This document shows positions 1 through 8,004 of a DNA stretch of 25,379 bases, piece by piece; the first letter of the stretch is position 1, and each line of letters opens with the position of its first letter. The position numbers were made by a program, and so were the translations under genes. Source of the stretch: JBFGFG01 sp041627475. Its GTDB lineage: Bacteria > Actinomycetota > Nitriliruptoria > Nitriliruptorales > Nitriliruptoraceae. A model generated the notes under the pieces. It ran no database searches. It was not told the origin of the DNA and was given only the letters and a program-made list of their open reading frames with translations. The DNA lies in the NCBI GenBank assembly GCA_041627475.1, contig JBFKQZ010000013.1:1-25379 (forward strand), read 5' to 3'.

Positions 1-845
1 GCGATCCACCGGGTCGAGGTGGTGTCGCCGCCGTACTGGTCGGGCGACGTCACCGCCTGCTCGCTGGCCCTGTCCACGACGAGGGTGGCCGTCCCGTCCG
101 GGAGCAGGCCGTCGGGCACCGTTGGCGTGTCGCCCCACCCGTCGCCGACGAGCGCGAAGCTCGGGTCCGTGGTCCTGCCGCTCGCGTCGGTGCGGCGTGC
201 CGCAAGACGTGCGTCCAGGGCCGGCACGGTGAGGTCCTGCGCGCAGGGGAGGACCGGGGCCGCGGGCCCGGCCGGTGTGGCCACGACCACGGCGAGGTCG
301 ACGTCACGGTGCCCCGGCTGCTCGCCGGGTGCGTGGAAGGCGGGGTTGCGACGCAGCGAGCGGCACAGCGCGTGGGCCACCGGCGCGAAGGTCGTCAGCT
401 CGACCCCGGTGCGGCGGCCGACCTCCACACGTGCCCCGCCCACGGCGTACAGGACGCGGGTGAGGTCCACCTCCCGCGTCACCGTCCCTGCGGCCAGCTG
501 GCGGGGGGCCGCGGTGCTTGCGTCGATCGCCGCCTCGGCGACCCGCCGCGTGATCGGGCCGGCCGTCGCGACGTCCTGGAGGTCGAGGCCGGCATCACGC
601 AGCAGGCGGCGGGCCAGCGGTGACGCGAGGAGGGGTCCGCGACGCGAGCCGCCCCGCGGACGGGTGCTGTCGTGGCCCCGGGCCGTGCGCTCCACGTCGC
701 TCGGCGTGATGCGGCCGCGGTGGCCGGTCCCGGTCACCGCGGCGGCGTCGAGGCCGTGGTCACGGAGCAGGCGACGGACCTTGGGGGAGAGGCCGCCGGG
801 CGGTGCGGGCGCCGGACGGGCCGCGGTCGCGAGGGTGTCGATCAT
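1..845 (-). CDS. 2-oxoacid dehydrogenase E2 acyltransferase, 3' end outside window, no N-terminal lipoyl domain
   Basis: This is the acyltransferase core of a pyruvate/acetoin/branched-chain type dehydrogenase complex; 281 codons are visible and the C-terminus runs off the left edge. The ATG at 845 has a GGGGAG six bases upstream; an in-frame GTG lies directly before it (848). An Ala/Pro linker is followed by a clear E3/E1-binding domain at about residues 19-55 (LSPKVRRLLRDHGLD then GTGHRGRI). A second, more degenerate copy lies at about 74-107 (SPLARRLLRDAGLD). The catalytic domain begins near 115 (TREVDLTRVLYA). Known E2 proteins normally start with one or more lipoyl domains; none is encoded here. 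The active-site HxxxDG motif should lie beyond the edge. Divergent from the operon holding E1 alpha and beta, so probably the matching E2. Whether it is catalytic or a scaffold cannot be told from this fragment. Confidence 0.82.
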   Translation of the reverse strand, partial: MIDTLATAARPAPAPPGGLSPKVRRLLRDHGLDAAAVTGTGHRGRITPSDVERTARGHDSTRPRGGSRRGPLLASPLARRLLRDAGLDLQDVATAGPITRRVAEAAIDASTAAPRQLAAGTVTREVDLTRVLYAVGGARVEVGRRTGVELTTFAPVAHALCRSLRRNPAFHAPGEQPGHRDVDLAVVVATPAGPAAPVLPCAQDLTVPALDARLAARRTDASGRTTDPSFALVGDGWGDTPTVPDGLLPDGTATLVVDRASEQAVTSPDQYGGDTTSTRWI

Positions 846-870
846 CACTTGCTCCCCACCGGTGGGCGGC

Positions 871-899
871 TTGACACCGCGCCGTCTCGTTCGTAGTGT
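871..899 (+). promoter_or_regulatory. Predicted promoter of the M24/E1/ALDH operon
   Basis: TTGACA (871-876), a 17-base spacer, then TAGTGT (894-899) form a good sigma-70-type promoter reading right. The predicted start is near 906, three bases before the LacI-type operator at 909-922. The transporter operon has the same arrangement (13252-13224). Confidence 0.6.
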
Positions 900-903
900 T
901 GCA

Positions 904-933
904 AAAGTAACAAACGATTGCAGCGCCTCGCAA
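904..933 (-). promoter_or_regulatory. Possible promoter of the leftward E2 gene
   Basis: Reading left, TTGCGA (933-928), an 18-base spacer and TACTTT (909-904) make a weak promoter match. The operator at 909-922 would lie between its -35 and -10 boxes, so one bound repressor could block both directions. The -10 match is poor, so this is tentative. Confidence 0.3.
909..922. promoter_or_regulatory. LacI-type operator, site A
   Basis: The plus strand reads AACAAACGATTGCA. Its complement, TGCAATCGTTTGTT, fits the general LacI/GalR pattern TGnAAnCGnTTnCA around a central CG except at the last two bases. It matches the site upstream of the transporter operon at 13 of 14 bases in the same orientation relative to transcription. 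Probably bound by the regulator encoded at 13337-14359. Confidence 0.7.
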
Positions 934-962
934 CGGCGGTGCACGGCAGAGCGGGAGATGTC

Positions 963-2225
963 GTGGCAGCAGGGAGCTCGGAGTTCGCCCAGACCAGCAT
1001 CGCCGCCCCCGGCATCCTCACGGTCGACTGGGAGGAACGGGTCGACTACGACCGGTTGCGCAGGTACCGGGAGTCCCGTGCCAAGGAGGCGCTCGAGCGG
1101 AGCGACCTCGGTGCGCTGCTCGTGTTCGAGACGTCCAACGTGCGCTACCTGAGCAGCACCCACATCGGCACGTGGGGCTACAACAAGACCGAGCGCTGGG
1201 TCCTGCTGACCCGGACCGGGACCCCGTGGATCTGGGACTTCGGCTCCAAGGCGGCCAACCACCGGCTGTACTCCCCGTGGCTCGACGCGAGCCAGGTCCG
1301 GGGCGGCAACACGGGGCTGCAGGGCGCCATCAGCCCCGACAGCGGGCTACCGGCCGACGCGGCCGCCGAGATCGCCGCGGTCCTGCGCGACGAGGGTGTG
1401 TCGGACATGCCGCTCGGCGTCGACGTCACCGAGCTCCCGCTGCTGCGGGCGTTGGAGGCAGAGGGGATCGACGTCCGCGACGGCCAGCAGGTGATGCTGG
1501 ACGCACGTGAGATCAAGAACAAGGACGAGATCCTCCTGCTGTCGCAGGCGGCCGCGATGGTCGACGGCGTCTACCACGACATCTACGAGGCGCTGAAGCC
1601 GGGCATCCGCGAGAACGACATCGTCGCGCTCGCGACCAAGCGGCTCTACGAGATGGGTTCCGACCAGGTCGAGGCCATCAACTCGATCGCGGGGGAGCGG
1701 TGCAGCCCGCACCCGCACGTCTTCTCGGACCGCCTCATCCGTCCGGGGGACCAGGCGTACTTCGACATCATCCACGCCTACAACGGGTACCGCACCTGCT
1801 ACTACCGCACGTTCGCCGTCGGCCGCGCCACCCAGGCACACCGCGACGCCTACAAGAAGGCGCGCGAGCTGATCGACGCGGCGATCGAGATGGTCAAGCC
1901 GGGCGTGGGGACCGACGAGATCGCCCGCCTGTGGCCCGACGCGACCGAGTTCGGCTTCGACAACGAGTACGAGGCGTTCGGCCTCCAGTTCGGGCACGGC
2001 CTCGGGCTGGGCCTGCACGAGCGGCCCGTCATCTCCAAGCTGAACTCGCTGGAGAACCCGGTGGAGATCAGGGAGGGCATGGTCTTCGCGCTGGAGACCT
2101 TCTGGCCCGCCGACGACGGCCACTCGGCTGCTCGCATCGAGGAGGAGGTCGTCGTGACCGAGAGCGGCAGCGAGCTGCTCACGCTCTTCCCGGCCGAGGA
2201 ACTCGTCGTCACCAACGCGTACTGA
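963..2225 (+). CDS. M24-family (Xaa-Pro aminopeptidase/creatinase fold) hydrolase with an altered metal site
   Basis: A 420-residue protein of the pita-bread M24 family, which includes Xaa-Pro peptidases, creatinase, ectoine hydrolase and DMSP lyase. The GTG at 963 has GGGAG five bases upstream; an in-frame TTG at 918 falls inside the operator and is unlikely. Metal ligands expected of the family are Asp, Asp, His, Glu, Glu. Visible here are D268, H345 (GHGLGLGLHE), E378 and E393 (RIEEEVVVT). The second Asp is replaced by Cys279 in GYRTCYYRTF. That loss, together with its place as first gene of an E1/ALDH operon, suggests hydrolysis of a small C-N substrate or another non-peptidase reaction. 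The substrate is unknown. The next gene starts 12 bases later with its own GAGGAG. Confidence 0.85.
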   Translation: MAAGSSEFAQTSIAAPGILTVDWEERVDYDRLRRYRESRAKEALERSDLGALLVFETSNVRYLSSTHIGTWGYNKTERWVLLTRTGTPWIWDFGSKAANHRLYSPWLDASQVRGGNTGLQGAISPDSGLPADAAAEIAAVLRDEGVSDMPLGVDVTELPLLRALEAEGIDVRDGQQVMLDAREIKNKDEILLLSQAAAMVDGVYHDIYEALKPGIRENDIVALATKRLYEMGSDQVEAINSIAGERCSPHPHVFSDRLIRPGDQAYFDIIHAYNGYRTCYYRTFAVGRATQAHRDAYKKARELIDAAIEMVKPGVGTDEIARLWPDATEFGFDNEYEAFGLQFGHGLGLGLHERPVISKLNSLENPVEIREGMVFALETFWPADDGHSAARIEEEVVVTESGSELLTLFPAEELVVTNAY

Positions 2226-2237
2226 GGAGACAGACAC

Positions 2238-3272
2238 GTGGCACATCCAGATGCTCGCGCCAAGCTGCCGCCGGCGGCCCCCGACGAGCCTGCAGCGATC
2301 GACGAGGCGACGCGGCTGGCGCTGTACCGCCAGGTGCTGCGGATCCGTCGCTTCGAGGAACGGGCGTACGACCTGTTCATGAAGGGGCTGGTCAAGGGCA
2401 CCAGCCACCTGTCGTTGGGCATGGAGGCGATCGCTGCCGGCTTCGGCACGGCGATGCGGGAGGACGACTACACCTTCTGCACCTATCGCGGGCACGCCCA
2501 CACGCTCGCCCGGGGCACGCCGATGCCCGGGGTGATGGCCGAGCTGCTGGGCCGGGCGACCGGCGTCTGTGGCGGCAAGGGCGGGTCGATGCACCTGACC
2601 TCGGTCGACCACGGCGTGATGGGCTCGTACGCGATCATCGGTGCGCACATGGTCATCGCCAACGGCGCTGCGTGGTCGGCGAAGGCCCGGGGCACCGAAC
2701 AGGTGACGGTGTGCTTCTTCGGTGACGGTGCGACGAACATCGGCGCGTTCCACGAGGCGTTGAACCTCGCCAAGGTGTGGGAGCTGCCGATCGTGTTCGT
2801 GTGCGAGAACAACCTCTGGATGGAGTACACGCCGATCAGCAGCGTCACCGCGGTCGAGCACCCGGCCGCCGACCGGGCCGCTGCCTACGGCATGGAGTCG
2901 ATCGTCATCGACGGCAACGACCCCGACGTCGTCCACGAGACCGCGACGCGCGTGATCGAGGACGCCCGCAACGGCAAGGGCCCGGCACTCGTCGAGGCGC
3001 TCACGTACCGCCACGGGGGCCACTCGCGGGCCGATCCCGGTGACTACCGGCCACAGGAGGAGATCGAGGCCTGGCTGGCCCACGACCCCCTGAACTATCG
3101 CGAACGACTGCTCGAGGTCGGCATCGACGAGGCAGCGATCGTCGCGATCGAGGAGGAGACCACTGCGGCCGTGGAGGAGGCGACGGAGCTGGCGCAGGCC
3201 GCGCCGGAGCCCGACCTGCAGGCTGCGTACACCAACGTCTGGGCCGATGGAGGCTGGGCATGGCGGAACTGA
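2238..3272 (+). CDS. Thiamine diphosphate-dependent 2-oxoacid/acetoin dehydrogenase E1, alpha subunit
   Basis: A 344-residue E1 alpha, which with E1 beta decarboxylates a 2-oxoacid (or cleaves acetoin) and passes the acyl group to lipoyl-E2. The GTG at 2238 follows GAGGAG by eight bases. The thiamine diphosphate/Mg motif is G162-D163-G164 followed by N191-N192. The conserved active-site loop is YRHGGHSRAD at 257-266. The CGGKGGSMHL segment is typical of the pyruvate/acetoin E1 alpha group. Its end overlaps the E1 beta start by 13 bases, as expected for subunits of one complex. The substrate cannot be fixed from sequence; the acetoin and pyruvate groups look closest. Cytoplasmic. Confidence 0.93.
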   Translation: MAHPDARAKLPPAAPDEPAAIDEATRLALYRQVLRIRRFEERAYDLFMKGLVKGTSHLSLGMEAIAAGFGTAMREDDYTFCTYRGHAHTLARGTPMPGVMAELLGRATGVCGGKGGSMHLTSVDHGVMGSYAIIGAHMVIANGAAWSAKARGTEQVTVCFFGDGATNIGAFHEALNLAKVWELPIVFVCENNLWMEYTPISSVTAVEHPAADRAAAYGMESIVIDGNDPDVVHETATRVIEDARNGKGPALVEALTYRHGGHSRADPGDYRPQEEIEAWLAHDPLNYRERLLEVGIDEAAIVAIEEETTAAVEEATELAQAAPEPDLQAAYTNVWADGGWAWRN

Positions 3273-4237
3273 TCACGAACCGGGAGGCGGTCGGTCGCGC
3301 GATCGCCCAGGAGATGCGTCGCGACGACAGCGTCTACTTCATCGGTGAGGACGTCGCCCACGCGGGCGGGGTGTTCAAGGCCACGAAGGGCCTGCTCGAC
3401 GAGTTCGGGCCGGAACGGGTCCGGGACACGCCGATCTCCGAGGAGGCGATCCTCGGCGCCGCCATGGGTGCCGCGATGACCGGCCTGCGGCCGATCGCGG
3501 AGATCATGTTCTCGGACTTCCTCGCCACGTGCTGGGACCTCGTCGCGGTCGAGATGGCCAAGACGCGCTACATGACCGACGGGCAGGTGTCCCTGCCGCT
3601 GGTGATCCGCACCGCCAACGGTGGCGGCCTGCGGTTCGGCGCGCAGCACTCCCAGGCCGTGGAGAACTGGGCGATGGCGATCCCGGGCCTCAAGGTCGTC
3701 GCCCCGTCCAACCCCAAGGACATGATCGGCCTGATGGCTGCTGCCATCCGTGACCCGGACCCCGTCGTCTTCTTCGAGCAGAAGTCGCTCTACCCGAAGA
3801 AGGGCGAGGTGCCGGACGGCGAGATCATCGACGAGCTCGGCGTGGCATCCACGGTCCGACAGGGCAGCGACGTCACGATCGTCGCGCTCGCGTCGATGGT
3901 CCCGAAGGCCGTGGAGGCGGCCGACGAGCTCGACGGCCTGGGCATCTCGGCCGAGGTCATCGACCTGCGCTCGCTGGTCCCGCTCGACACGAACACCGTG
4001 ATCGAGTCGGTGAAGCGGACGAGTCGTCTGGTCACCGTGGAGGAGAACCCACGGCTGTGCGGCTGGGGCGCCGAGATCGTCTCGATCGTCGGCGAGGAGT
4101 GCTTCTGGCACCTCGACGGCCCCCTCACACGGGTGACCACGCCGCACATCCCGCTCCCGAGCGCCGACGCGCTCGAGGACGCCGTGCTCCCGTCGGTCGA
4201 GCGGATCGTCGCGTCGGTCCAGAAGGTCGTGCAGTGA
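3260..4237 (+). CDS. 2-oxoacid/acetoin dehydrogenase E1, beta subunit
   Basis: A 325-residue transketolase-like beta subunit with a pyrimidine-binding domain (about 4-180) and a C-terminal transketolase domain (about 195-315). The ATG at 3260 has GGAGG six bases upstream, inside the end of the alpha gene. Family hallmarks include GEDVAHAGGVFKAT near the start, TPISEEAILGAAMGAA, and the active-site FGAQHSQAVENW with His130. It forms the alpha2beta2 heterotetramer with the preceding product. Its stop shares the sequence GTGA with the aldehyde dehydrogenase start, indicating coupled translation. Confidence 0.94.
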   Translation: MAELITNREAVGRAIAQEMRRDDSVYFIGEDVAHAGGVFKATKGLLDEFGPERVRDTPISEEAILGAAMGAAMTGLRPIAEIMFSDFLATCWDLVAVEMAKTRYMTDGQVSLPLVIRTANGGGLRFGAQHSQAVENWAMAIPGLKVVAPSNPKDMIGLMAAAIRDPDPVVFFEQKSLYPKKGEVPDGEIIDELGVASTVRQGSDVTIVALASMVPKAVEAADELDGLGISAEVIDLRSLVPLDTNTVIESVKRTSRLVTVEENPRLCGWGAEIVSIVGEECFWHLDGPLTRVTTPHIPLPSADALEDAVLPSVERIVASVQKVVQ

Positions 4238-5694
4238 GTCACGCCTTGCCCCTGCCAGACCTCCCCACCGGTCTCTACATCGGCGGCCAGTGGCGAGATG
4301 CGGTCGACGGTGCCCGGATCGACGTGCACGACCCCGCGACGGGCGAGGTCATCGCCGACGTCGCGAGCGCGGGTGTCGAGGATGCGAACGCCGCGGTCGA
4401 TGCCGCGCACCGCGCTGGTCCCGACTGGGCTGCGACGCCGCCGCGTGAGCGCGCGGAGATCCTCCGCCGGTCCTACGAGCTGCTCATCGAGCACAAGGAC
4501 GCCCTTGCCGAGCTGATCGTGCTGGAGGGCGGCAAGAGCCGTGCGGACGCGGAGGGGGAGGTGGCGTACGCCGCCGAGTTCTACCGCTGGTTCGCCGAGG
4601 AGGCGGTCCGGGCCAACGGGCAGATGTCCACGGCGCCCGGCGGGGACAAGAAGATCATGACCCTGCTGCAGCCGGTGGGTGTCGCCGTGCTCATCACGCC
4701 GTGGAACTTCCCGGCCGCCATGGCCACCCGCAAGATCGGGCCCGCGCTGGCCGCCGGGTGCACCGTGGTGCTCAAGCCTGCCTCCGAGACGCCACTGACG
4801 GCACTGGCCGTGGCCCACCTGATGGAGCAGGCCGGGGTCCCGGCGGGCGTCGTCAACGTCGTGCCCGCCGCCGACCCGGGAGCCGTCGTCGGCGCGATGA
4901 TCGAGCACGAGGCGACCCGCAAGCTGTCGTTCACGGGCTCCACCGAGGTCGGGCGGATCCTGCTGCGGCAGGCGGCCGACAAGATCCTGAACTGCTCGAT
5001 GGAGCTGGGTGGCAACGCCCCCTTCCTCGTCTTCGCTGACGCGGACCTCGACGAGGCGGTCGAGGCCGCGCTCGTCGCCAAGATGCGCAACGCCGGCGAG
5101 TCCTGCATCGCCGCCAACCGCTTCCTCGTGGAGCGCCCCGTCGCCGACGAGTTCGCCAGCCGGCTCGCCAAGCGCATGGCCGGGCTGCGGGTGGGGCCGG
5201 GTTCAGACCCGGACAACGACGTCGGCCCCATGATCAGCGACCGCGCCTGCGCCGACATCGCCGAGCTCGTGGACGGCGCCATTGCTGCCGGTGCGACCGC
5301 CCTGGTCGGCGGTGGGCCCCGCGAGGGCGCCGGGAGCTTCTTCGAGCCGACGGTGCTGACCTCCGTGGACGCGGACGACCCGATCCTCGACAACGAGATC
5401 TTCGGTCCCGTGGCCCCCGTCGTCGCCTTCGACGCCGAGGAGCAGGGGATCGAGCTCGCCAACGCCACCCCGTTCGGGCTCGCCGCGTACGTCTTCACCG
5501 GGGACCTCGCCCGGGCGCTGCGCACGGCGGAGCGCCTCGACGCCGGGATGGTCGGCATCAACCGTGGACTGCTCTCCGACCCGGCGGCGCCGTTCGGCGG
5601 GTGGAAGCAGAGCGGGCTCGGGCGCGAGGGTGCGCACGAGGGACTGCTCGAGTACCTCGAGACCAAGTACGTGGCCCTCGACTGGGACGCATGA
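4234..5694 (+). CDS. NAD(P)-dependent aldehyde dehydrogenase, succinate-semialdehyde dehydrogenase-like
   Basis: A 486-residue ALDH-superfamily enzyme that oxidises an aldehyde to an acid. The start is GTG 4234, overlapping the E1 beta stop (GTGA), with AAGG seven bases upstream. The family's open frame extends further left but that part does not resemble ALDH. Seen are PWNFPAAM (cofactor domain), FTGSTEVGR (Rossmann part), general base Glu257 in ELGGNAP, catalytic Cys291 in NAGESCIAANRF, and IFGPVAPV near the end. The closest recognisable group is GabD-type succinate-semialdehyde dehydrogenase, which also includes semialdehyde and sulfolactaldehyde dehydrogenases, so the substrate stays open. 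Followed 25 bases later by a hydroxyacid dehydrogenase that could supply or consume its semialdehyde. Confidence 0.92.
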   Translation: MSHALPLPDLPTGLYIGGQWRDAVDGARIDVHDPATGEVIADVASAGVEDANAAVDAAHRAGPDWAATPPRERAEILRRSYELLIEHKDALAELIVLEGGKSRADAEGEVAYAAEFYRWFAEEAVRANGQMSTAPGGDKKIMTLLQPVGVAVLITPWNFPAAMATRKIGPALAAGCTVVLKPASETPLTALAVAHLMEQAGVPAGVVNVVPAADPGAVVGAMIEHEATRKLSFTGSTEVGRILLRQAADKILNCSMELGGNAPFLVFADADLDEAVEAALVAKMRNAGESCIAANRFLVERPVADEFASRLAKRMAGLRVGPGSDPDNDVGPMISDRACADIAELVDGAIAAGATALVGGGPREGAGSFFEPTVLTSVDADDPILDNEIFGPVAPVVAFDAEEQGIELANATPFGLAAYVFTGDLARALRTAERLDAGMVGINRGLLSDPAAPFGGWKQSGLGREGAHEGLLEYLETKYVALDWDA

Positions 5695-5719
5695 GGGCCC
5701 CGAGACCGAGGAGTTGCTG

Positions 5720-6610
5720 ATGGTCGACGTGGCCTTCCTCGGGCTCGGGCGCATGGGCGCCCCGATGGCGACGAACCTCGCCAGGGCGGGGCACCGCGTC
5801 GTCCTGCACAACCGGACCCGCGAGAAGGCCGAGGCGCTGGCGGCCGAGATCGGTGCGGAGGTGGCCGCGAGTCCGCGGGAAGCCGCGTCGCGTGCCAGGG
5901 TCGTCGTGACGATGCTCGCCGACGAGGCCGCCCTGCGGTCGGTGCTCGAGGGCGAGGACGGCGTCCTGGCCGGCCTGCAGGACGGCGCCGTCGTCGTCGA
6001 CATGGGCACCACGGGACCGGCAGCCATCACGGCCCTCGCGCCGGTCGTGGCGGCAGCTGGCGGCGTGCTGGTCGACGCCCCGGTCTCCGGCAGCACCGAC
6101 GCAGCCCGCGCGGCGGGCCTGACGATCATGGTCGGCGGCCCCGATGACGCCGTGGCCACCGTCCGGCCGCTGTTCGATGCGATGGCGAAGCGGACCTACC
6201 ACCTCGGCGACACCAGGGCGGGCGCGGTCACCAAGCTCGTGGTCAACAACATCATCTACGCGCTCGGCAACGCCGTCGCCGAGTCGCTGGTCGTCGCAGA
6301 GCGTGCGGGGCTCGACCGTGCCCAGGTCTACGACGTCTTCGAGAACAGCGCCGTCGCGGCGCCGATGATCCACTACCGCCACGACGCCTATCTCGCGCCG
6401 GACGAGACGCCCGCGGCCTTCGCCCTGACGCTGGCCCACAAGGACCTGCGCCTGCTCACGGCTCTGGCGGAGGAGTTGGGCGTGGACGTCGCCCAGGCCC
6501 GGGCGAACCAGGCGCTGATCGGGCGCGCGGTCGACGCCGGGCTCGGTGACCACGACATGGCCGACGTCGCGGTCCACCTCCGGGACCTGACGGGTCAGGG
6601 GAGCTCGTAG
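5720..6610 (+). CDS. 3-hydroxyisobutyrate dehydrogenase-family oxidoreductase (beta-hydroxyacid dehydrogenase)
   Basis: A 296-residue NAD(P)-dependent enzyme interconverting a beta-hydroxyacid and its semialdehyde; relatives act on 3-hydroxyisobutyrate, tartronate semialdehyde, succinic semialdehyde or sulfolactaldehyde. The ATG at 5720 has GAGGAG six bases upstream. The N-terminal Rossmann motif is FLGLGRMGAPMATNL. The substrate loop is DAPVSGSTDAA, and catalytic Lys172 lies in GAVTKLVVNN. The helical C-terminal domain follows, so all catalytic elements are intact. Last gene of the plus-strand operon; its final 16 bases overlap the end of the convergent cupin gene. A paired role with the adjacent aldehyde dehydrogenase is inferred. 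Confidence 0.9.
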   Translation: MVDVAFLGLGRMGAPMATNLARAGHRVVLHNRTREKAEALAAEIGAEVAASPREAASRARVVVTMLADEAALRSVLEGEDGVLAGLQDGAVVVDMGTTGPAAITALAPVVAAAGGVLVDAPVSGSTDAARAAGLTIMVGGPDDAVATVRPLFDAMAKRTYHLGDTRAGAVTKLVVNNIIYALGNAVAESLVVAERAGLDRAQVYDVFENSAVAAPMIHYRHDAYLAPDETPAAFALTLAHKDLRLLTALAEELGVDVAQARANQALIGRAVDAGLGDHDMADVAVHLRDLTGQGSS

Positions 6611-6996
6611 CCGGCCTGGTCCAGCGAGGCCGCGCCGCTGTAGCCCCAGACCGTGACCAGCGGCTCGGTGTCCGAGCCGTTCTCGAGCCCGTGGAAGACA
6701 CCGGCGGGGACGAAGACGACGTCGCCGGCGGTCAGCTCGACCTGTTCGTCGCCGATGTGCTTGATCGCGTGGCCCTGGACGACGTACTCCCATTCCTCGG
6801 CATTGACGTGCCGGTGGATGTCGTGCTTCGACCCGGGGCGCAGCATCGTGCGACCGACCACGGTGGCCTCGGCGCCGACCGTCTCGTCGGTCACCAGCCA
6901 GCGCACCTCCATGTCGACCCAGCCCTCGTCGGCGGTGAGTGACTCGTCCGGGTCGACGTCCAGGGCTCGCACGCGGTAGCGCTCAGCATCCGTCAT
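6595..6996 (-). CDS. Single-domain cupin protein
   Basis: A 133-residue beta-barrel protein matching both cupin motifs closely. Motif 1 is PGSKHDIHRHVNAEEWEYVVQG (given as residues 54-75), with metal ligands His61, His63 and Glu67 or Glu68. Motif 2 is GDVVFVPAGVFHGLEN (91-106) with His102. A bound divalent metal is therefore likely. Such small cupins act as sugar isomerases, dioxygenases, lyases or ligand-binding proteins, and the sequence does not discriminate. Last gene of the leftward transporter operon; 94 bases, including a hairpin, separate it from the SDR gene. Its 3' end overlaps the convergent hydroxyacid dehydrogenase. Confidence 0.87.
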   Translation of the reverse strand: MTDAERYRVRALDVDPDESLTADEGWVDMEVRWLVTDETVGAEATVVGRTMLRPGSKHDIHRHVNAEEWEYVVQGHAIKHIGDEQVELTAGDVVFVPAGVFHGLENGSDTEPLVTVWGYSGAASLDQAGYELP

Positions 6997-7041
6997 GGTG
7001 GGTCCTCTCGCTCGGTCCGGCCAGCCCGGCCGAACGTGGTA

Positions 7042-7074
7042 CGGGCCCCCGCCCGGGGGGTGGACGGGGGCCCG
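7042..7074 (-). terminator. Intergenic hairpin between SDR and cupin genes
   Basis: CGGGCCCCCG (7042-7051) and CGGGGGCCCG (7065-7074) form a perfect 10-bp, all-GC stem with a 13-base loop, 16 bases past the SDR stop. There is no T run, so it may be a weak terminator or an mRNA-stabilising hairpin within the operon. Confidence 0.5.
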
Positions 7075-7090
7075 GGTCGTGGTCGTCAGG

Positions 7091-7897
7091 TCAGTGGATG
7101 ACCATGCCGCCGTCGATCTGGATCAGCTGGCCGGTCATGTAGTCGCTCTCCGGGGAGGCGAGGAACGACGCCGTGCCGACGATGTCCTCCGGGTACGAGT
7201 ACCGCTTCATGAGGATCAGGTTCTCGGCGATGTCGTCCATCGACTGGCCGCGCTCCTCGAACATGCCCATCTCGACGAGGTCCTTGTCGAGCTGCTCCCA
7301 CATCTCGGTCCGGACCACGCCGGGGGCGTAGCCGTTGACGGTGATGTTGAACTCGATCAGCCCCTTCGCGCCCCCCTTGATGAGGCCGAGGACGGCGTGC
7401 TGGCTCATGCCGTAGACGATGACGTCGATGAAGGTGTCACGCGACAGGATCGAGCCGACATTGATGATCTTGTAGGGGTAGTCCTCGCGGGGGCCCTGGT
7501 CCTTCATCTGCTGGGCCACCTTCTGCATGACGTTGACCTTGCCCCATGCGTTGACGCCCATGATGAAGTCGTAGTTGTCCTTGGTGATGTCCAGGAACCA
7601 CTTCGGCTTGTTGACGCCGGCGTTGTTCAGCAGGACGTTGATCTCGCCGAACGCCTCGACCGTGTGGTCGACGGCCGCCTGCGCGTCCTCCTCGCTGGTC
7701 ACGTCGAGCTTGACGTGCGTGGCCTCGCCGCCGGCGTCGTTGATCTCCTTGGCGACCTGCGCCACGCCCTCGACGTTGATGTCGCCGAGGCACACCTGGG
7801 CACCCTGCTCGGCCCAGTGCTTCGCGACGGCAGCACCCATGCCCTGGGCTGCGCCGGTGATGAGGGCCTTCTTGCCCTGCAGTCGTGTCGTGTCCAT
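7091..7897 (-). CDS. Short-chain dehydrogenase/reductase with a substituted catalytic lysine
   Basis: A 268-residue classical SDR, a family of NAD(P)-dependent alcohol, polyol and sugar dehydrogenases. The ATG at 7897 has GGGAG six bases upstream. The cofactor motif is TGAAQGMG (14-21), an acidic residue at the end of beta-2 (GDIN) favours NAD, and NNAG is present. Ser149 and Tyr162 are spaced 13 residues apart as expected. The YxxxK lysine is Gln166 (TAC GGC ATG AGC CAG). C-terminal MTGQLIQIDGGM is typical. Gln may reduce or alter proton relay, or this may be a specialised subgroup. Its place behind the binding-protein gene suggests it acts on the imported compound. Confidence 0.9.
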   Translation of the reverse strand: MDTTRLQGKKALITGAAQGMGAAVAKHWAEQGAQVCLGDINVEGVAQVAKEINDAGGEATHVKLDVTSEEDAQAAVDHTVEAFGEINVLLNNAGVNKPKWFLDITKDNYDFIMGVNAWGKVNVMQKVAQQMKDQGPREDYPYKIINVGSILSRDTFIDVIVYGMSQHAVLGLIKGGAKGLIEFNITVNGYAPGVVRTEMWEQLDKDLVEMGMFEERGQSMDDIAENLILMKRYSYPEDIVGTASFLASPESDYMTGQLIQIDGGMVIH

Positions 7898-7943
7898 CGT
7901 GTGCTCCCTTTCCTGCTGGTGGACCAGCCGGTCGTTGTGTCGA

Positions 7944-7990
7944 AGCGACGCGGCCCGGACGGGTGGGAGGCCCCTCCGGGCCGCGTCGCT
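7944..7990 (-). terminator. Perfect 15-bp hairpin between binding-protein and SDR genes
   Basis: AGCGACGCGGCCCGG (7944-7958) is exactly complementary to CCGGGCCGCGTCGCT (7976-7990), with a 17-base loop, 14 bases after the binding-protein stop. There is no T run on either side. It probably protects the 3' end of the binding-protein message or partly terminates transcription before the SDR and cupin genes. Confidence 0.65.
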
Positions 7991-8004
7991 GGTCTAGTCG
8001 TGGA

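Noticed and set aside
19..1152. Long plus-strand open frame across the left edge
   Set aside because: Its product is Arg/Ser-rich without any domain, whereas the opposite strand encodes a recognisable E2 acyltransferase from 845 leftward.
1347..3083. 578-codon minus-strand open frame
   Set aside because: It lies opposite the M24 and E1 alpha genes, both with clear motifs. High GC in third positions keeps the antisense frame open.
7042..7990. Intergenic inverted repeats as riboswitches or CRISPR-like units
   Set aside because: They are single stems of unlike sequence with no conserved aptamer core or regular spacing.
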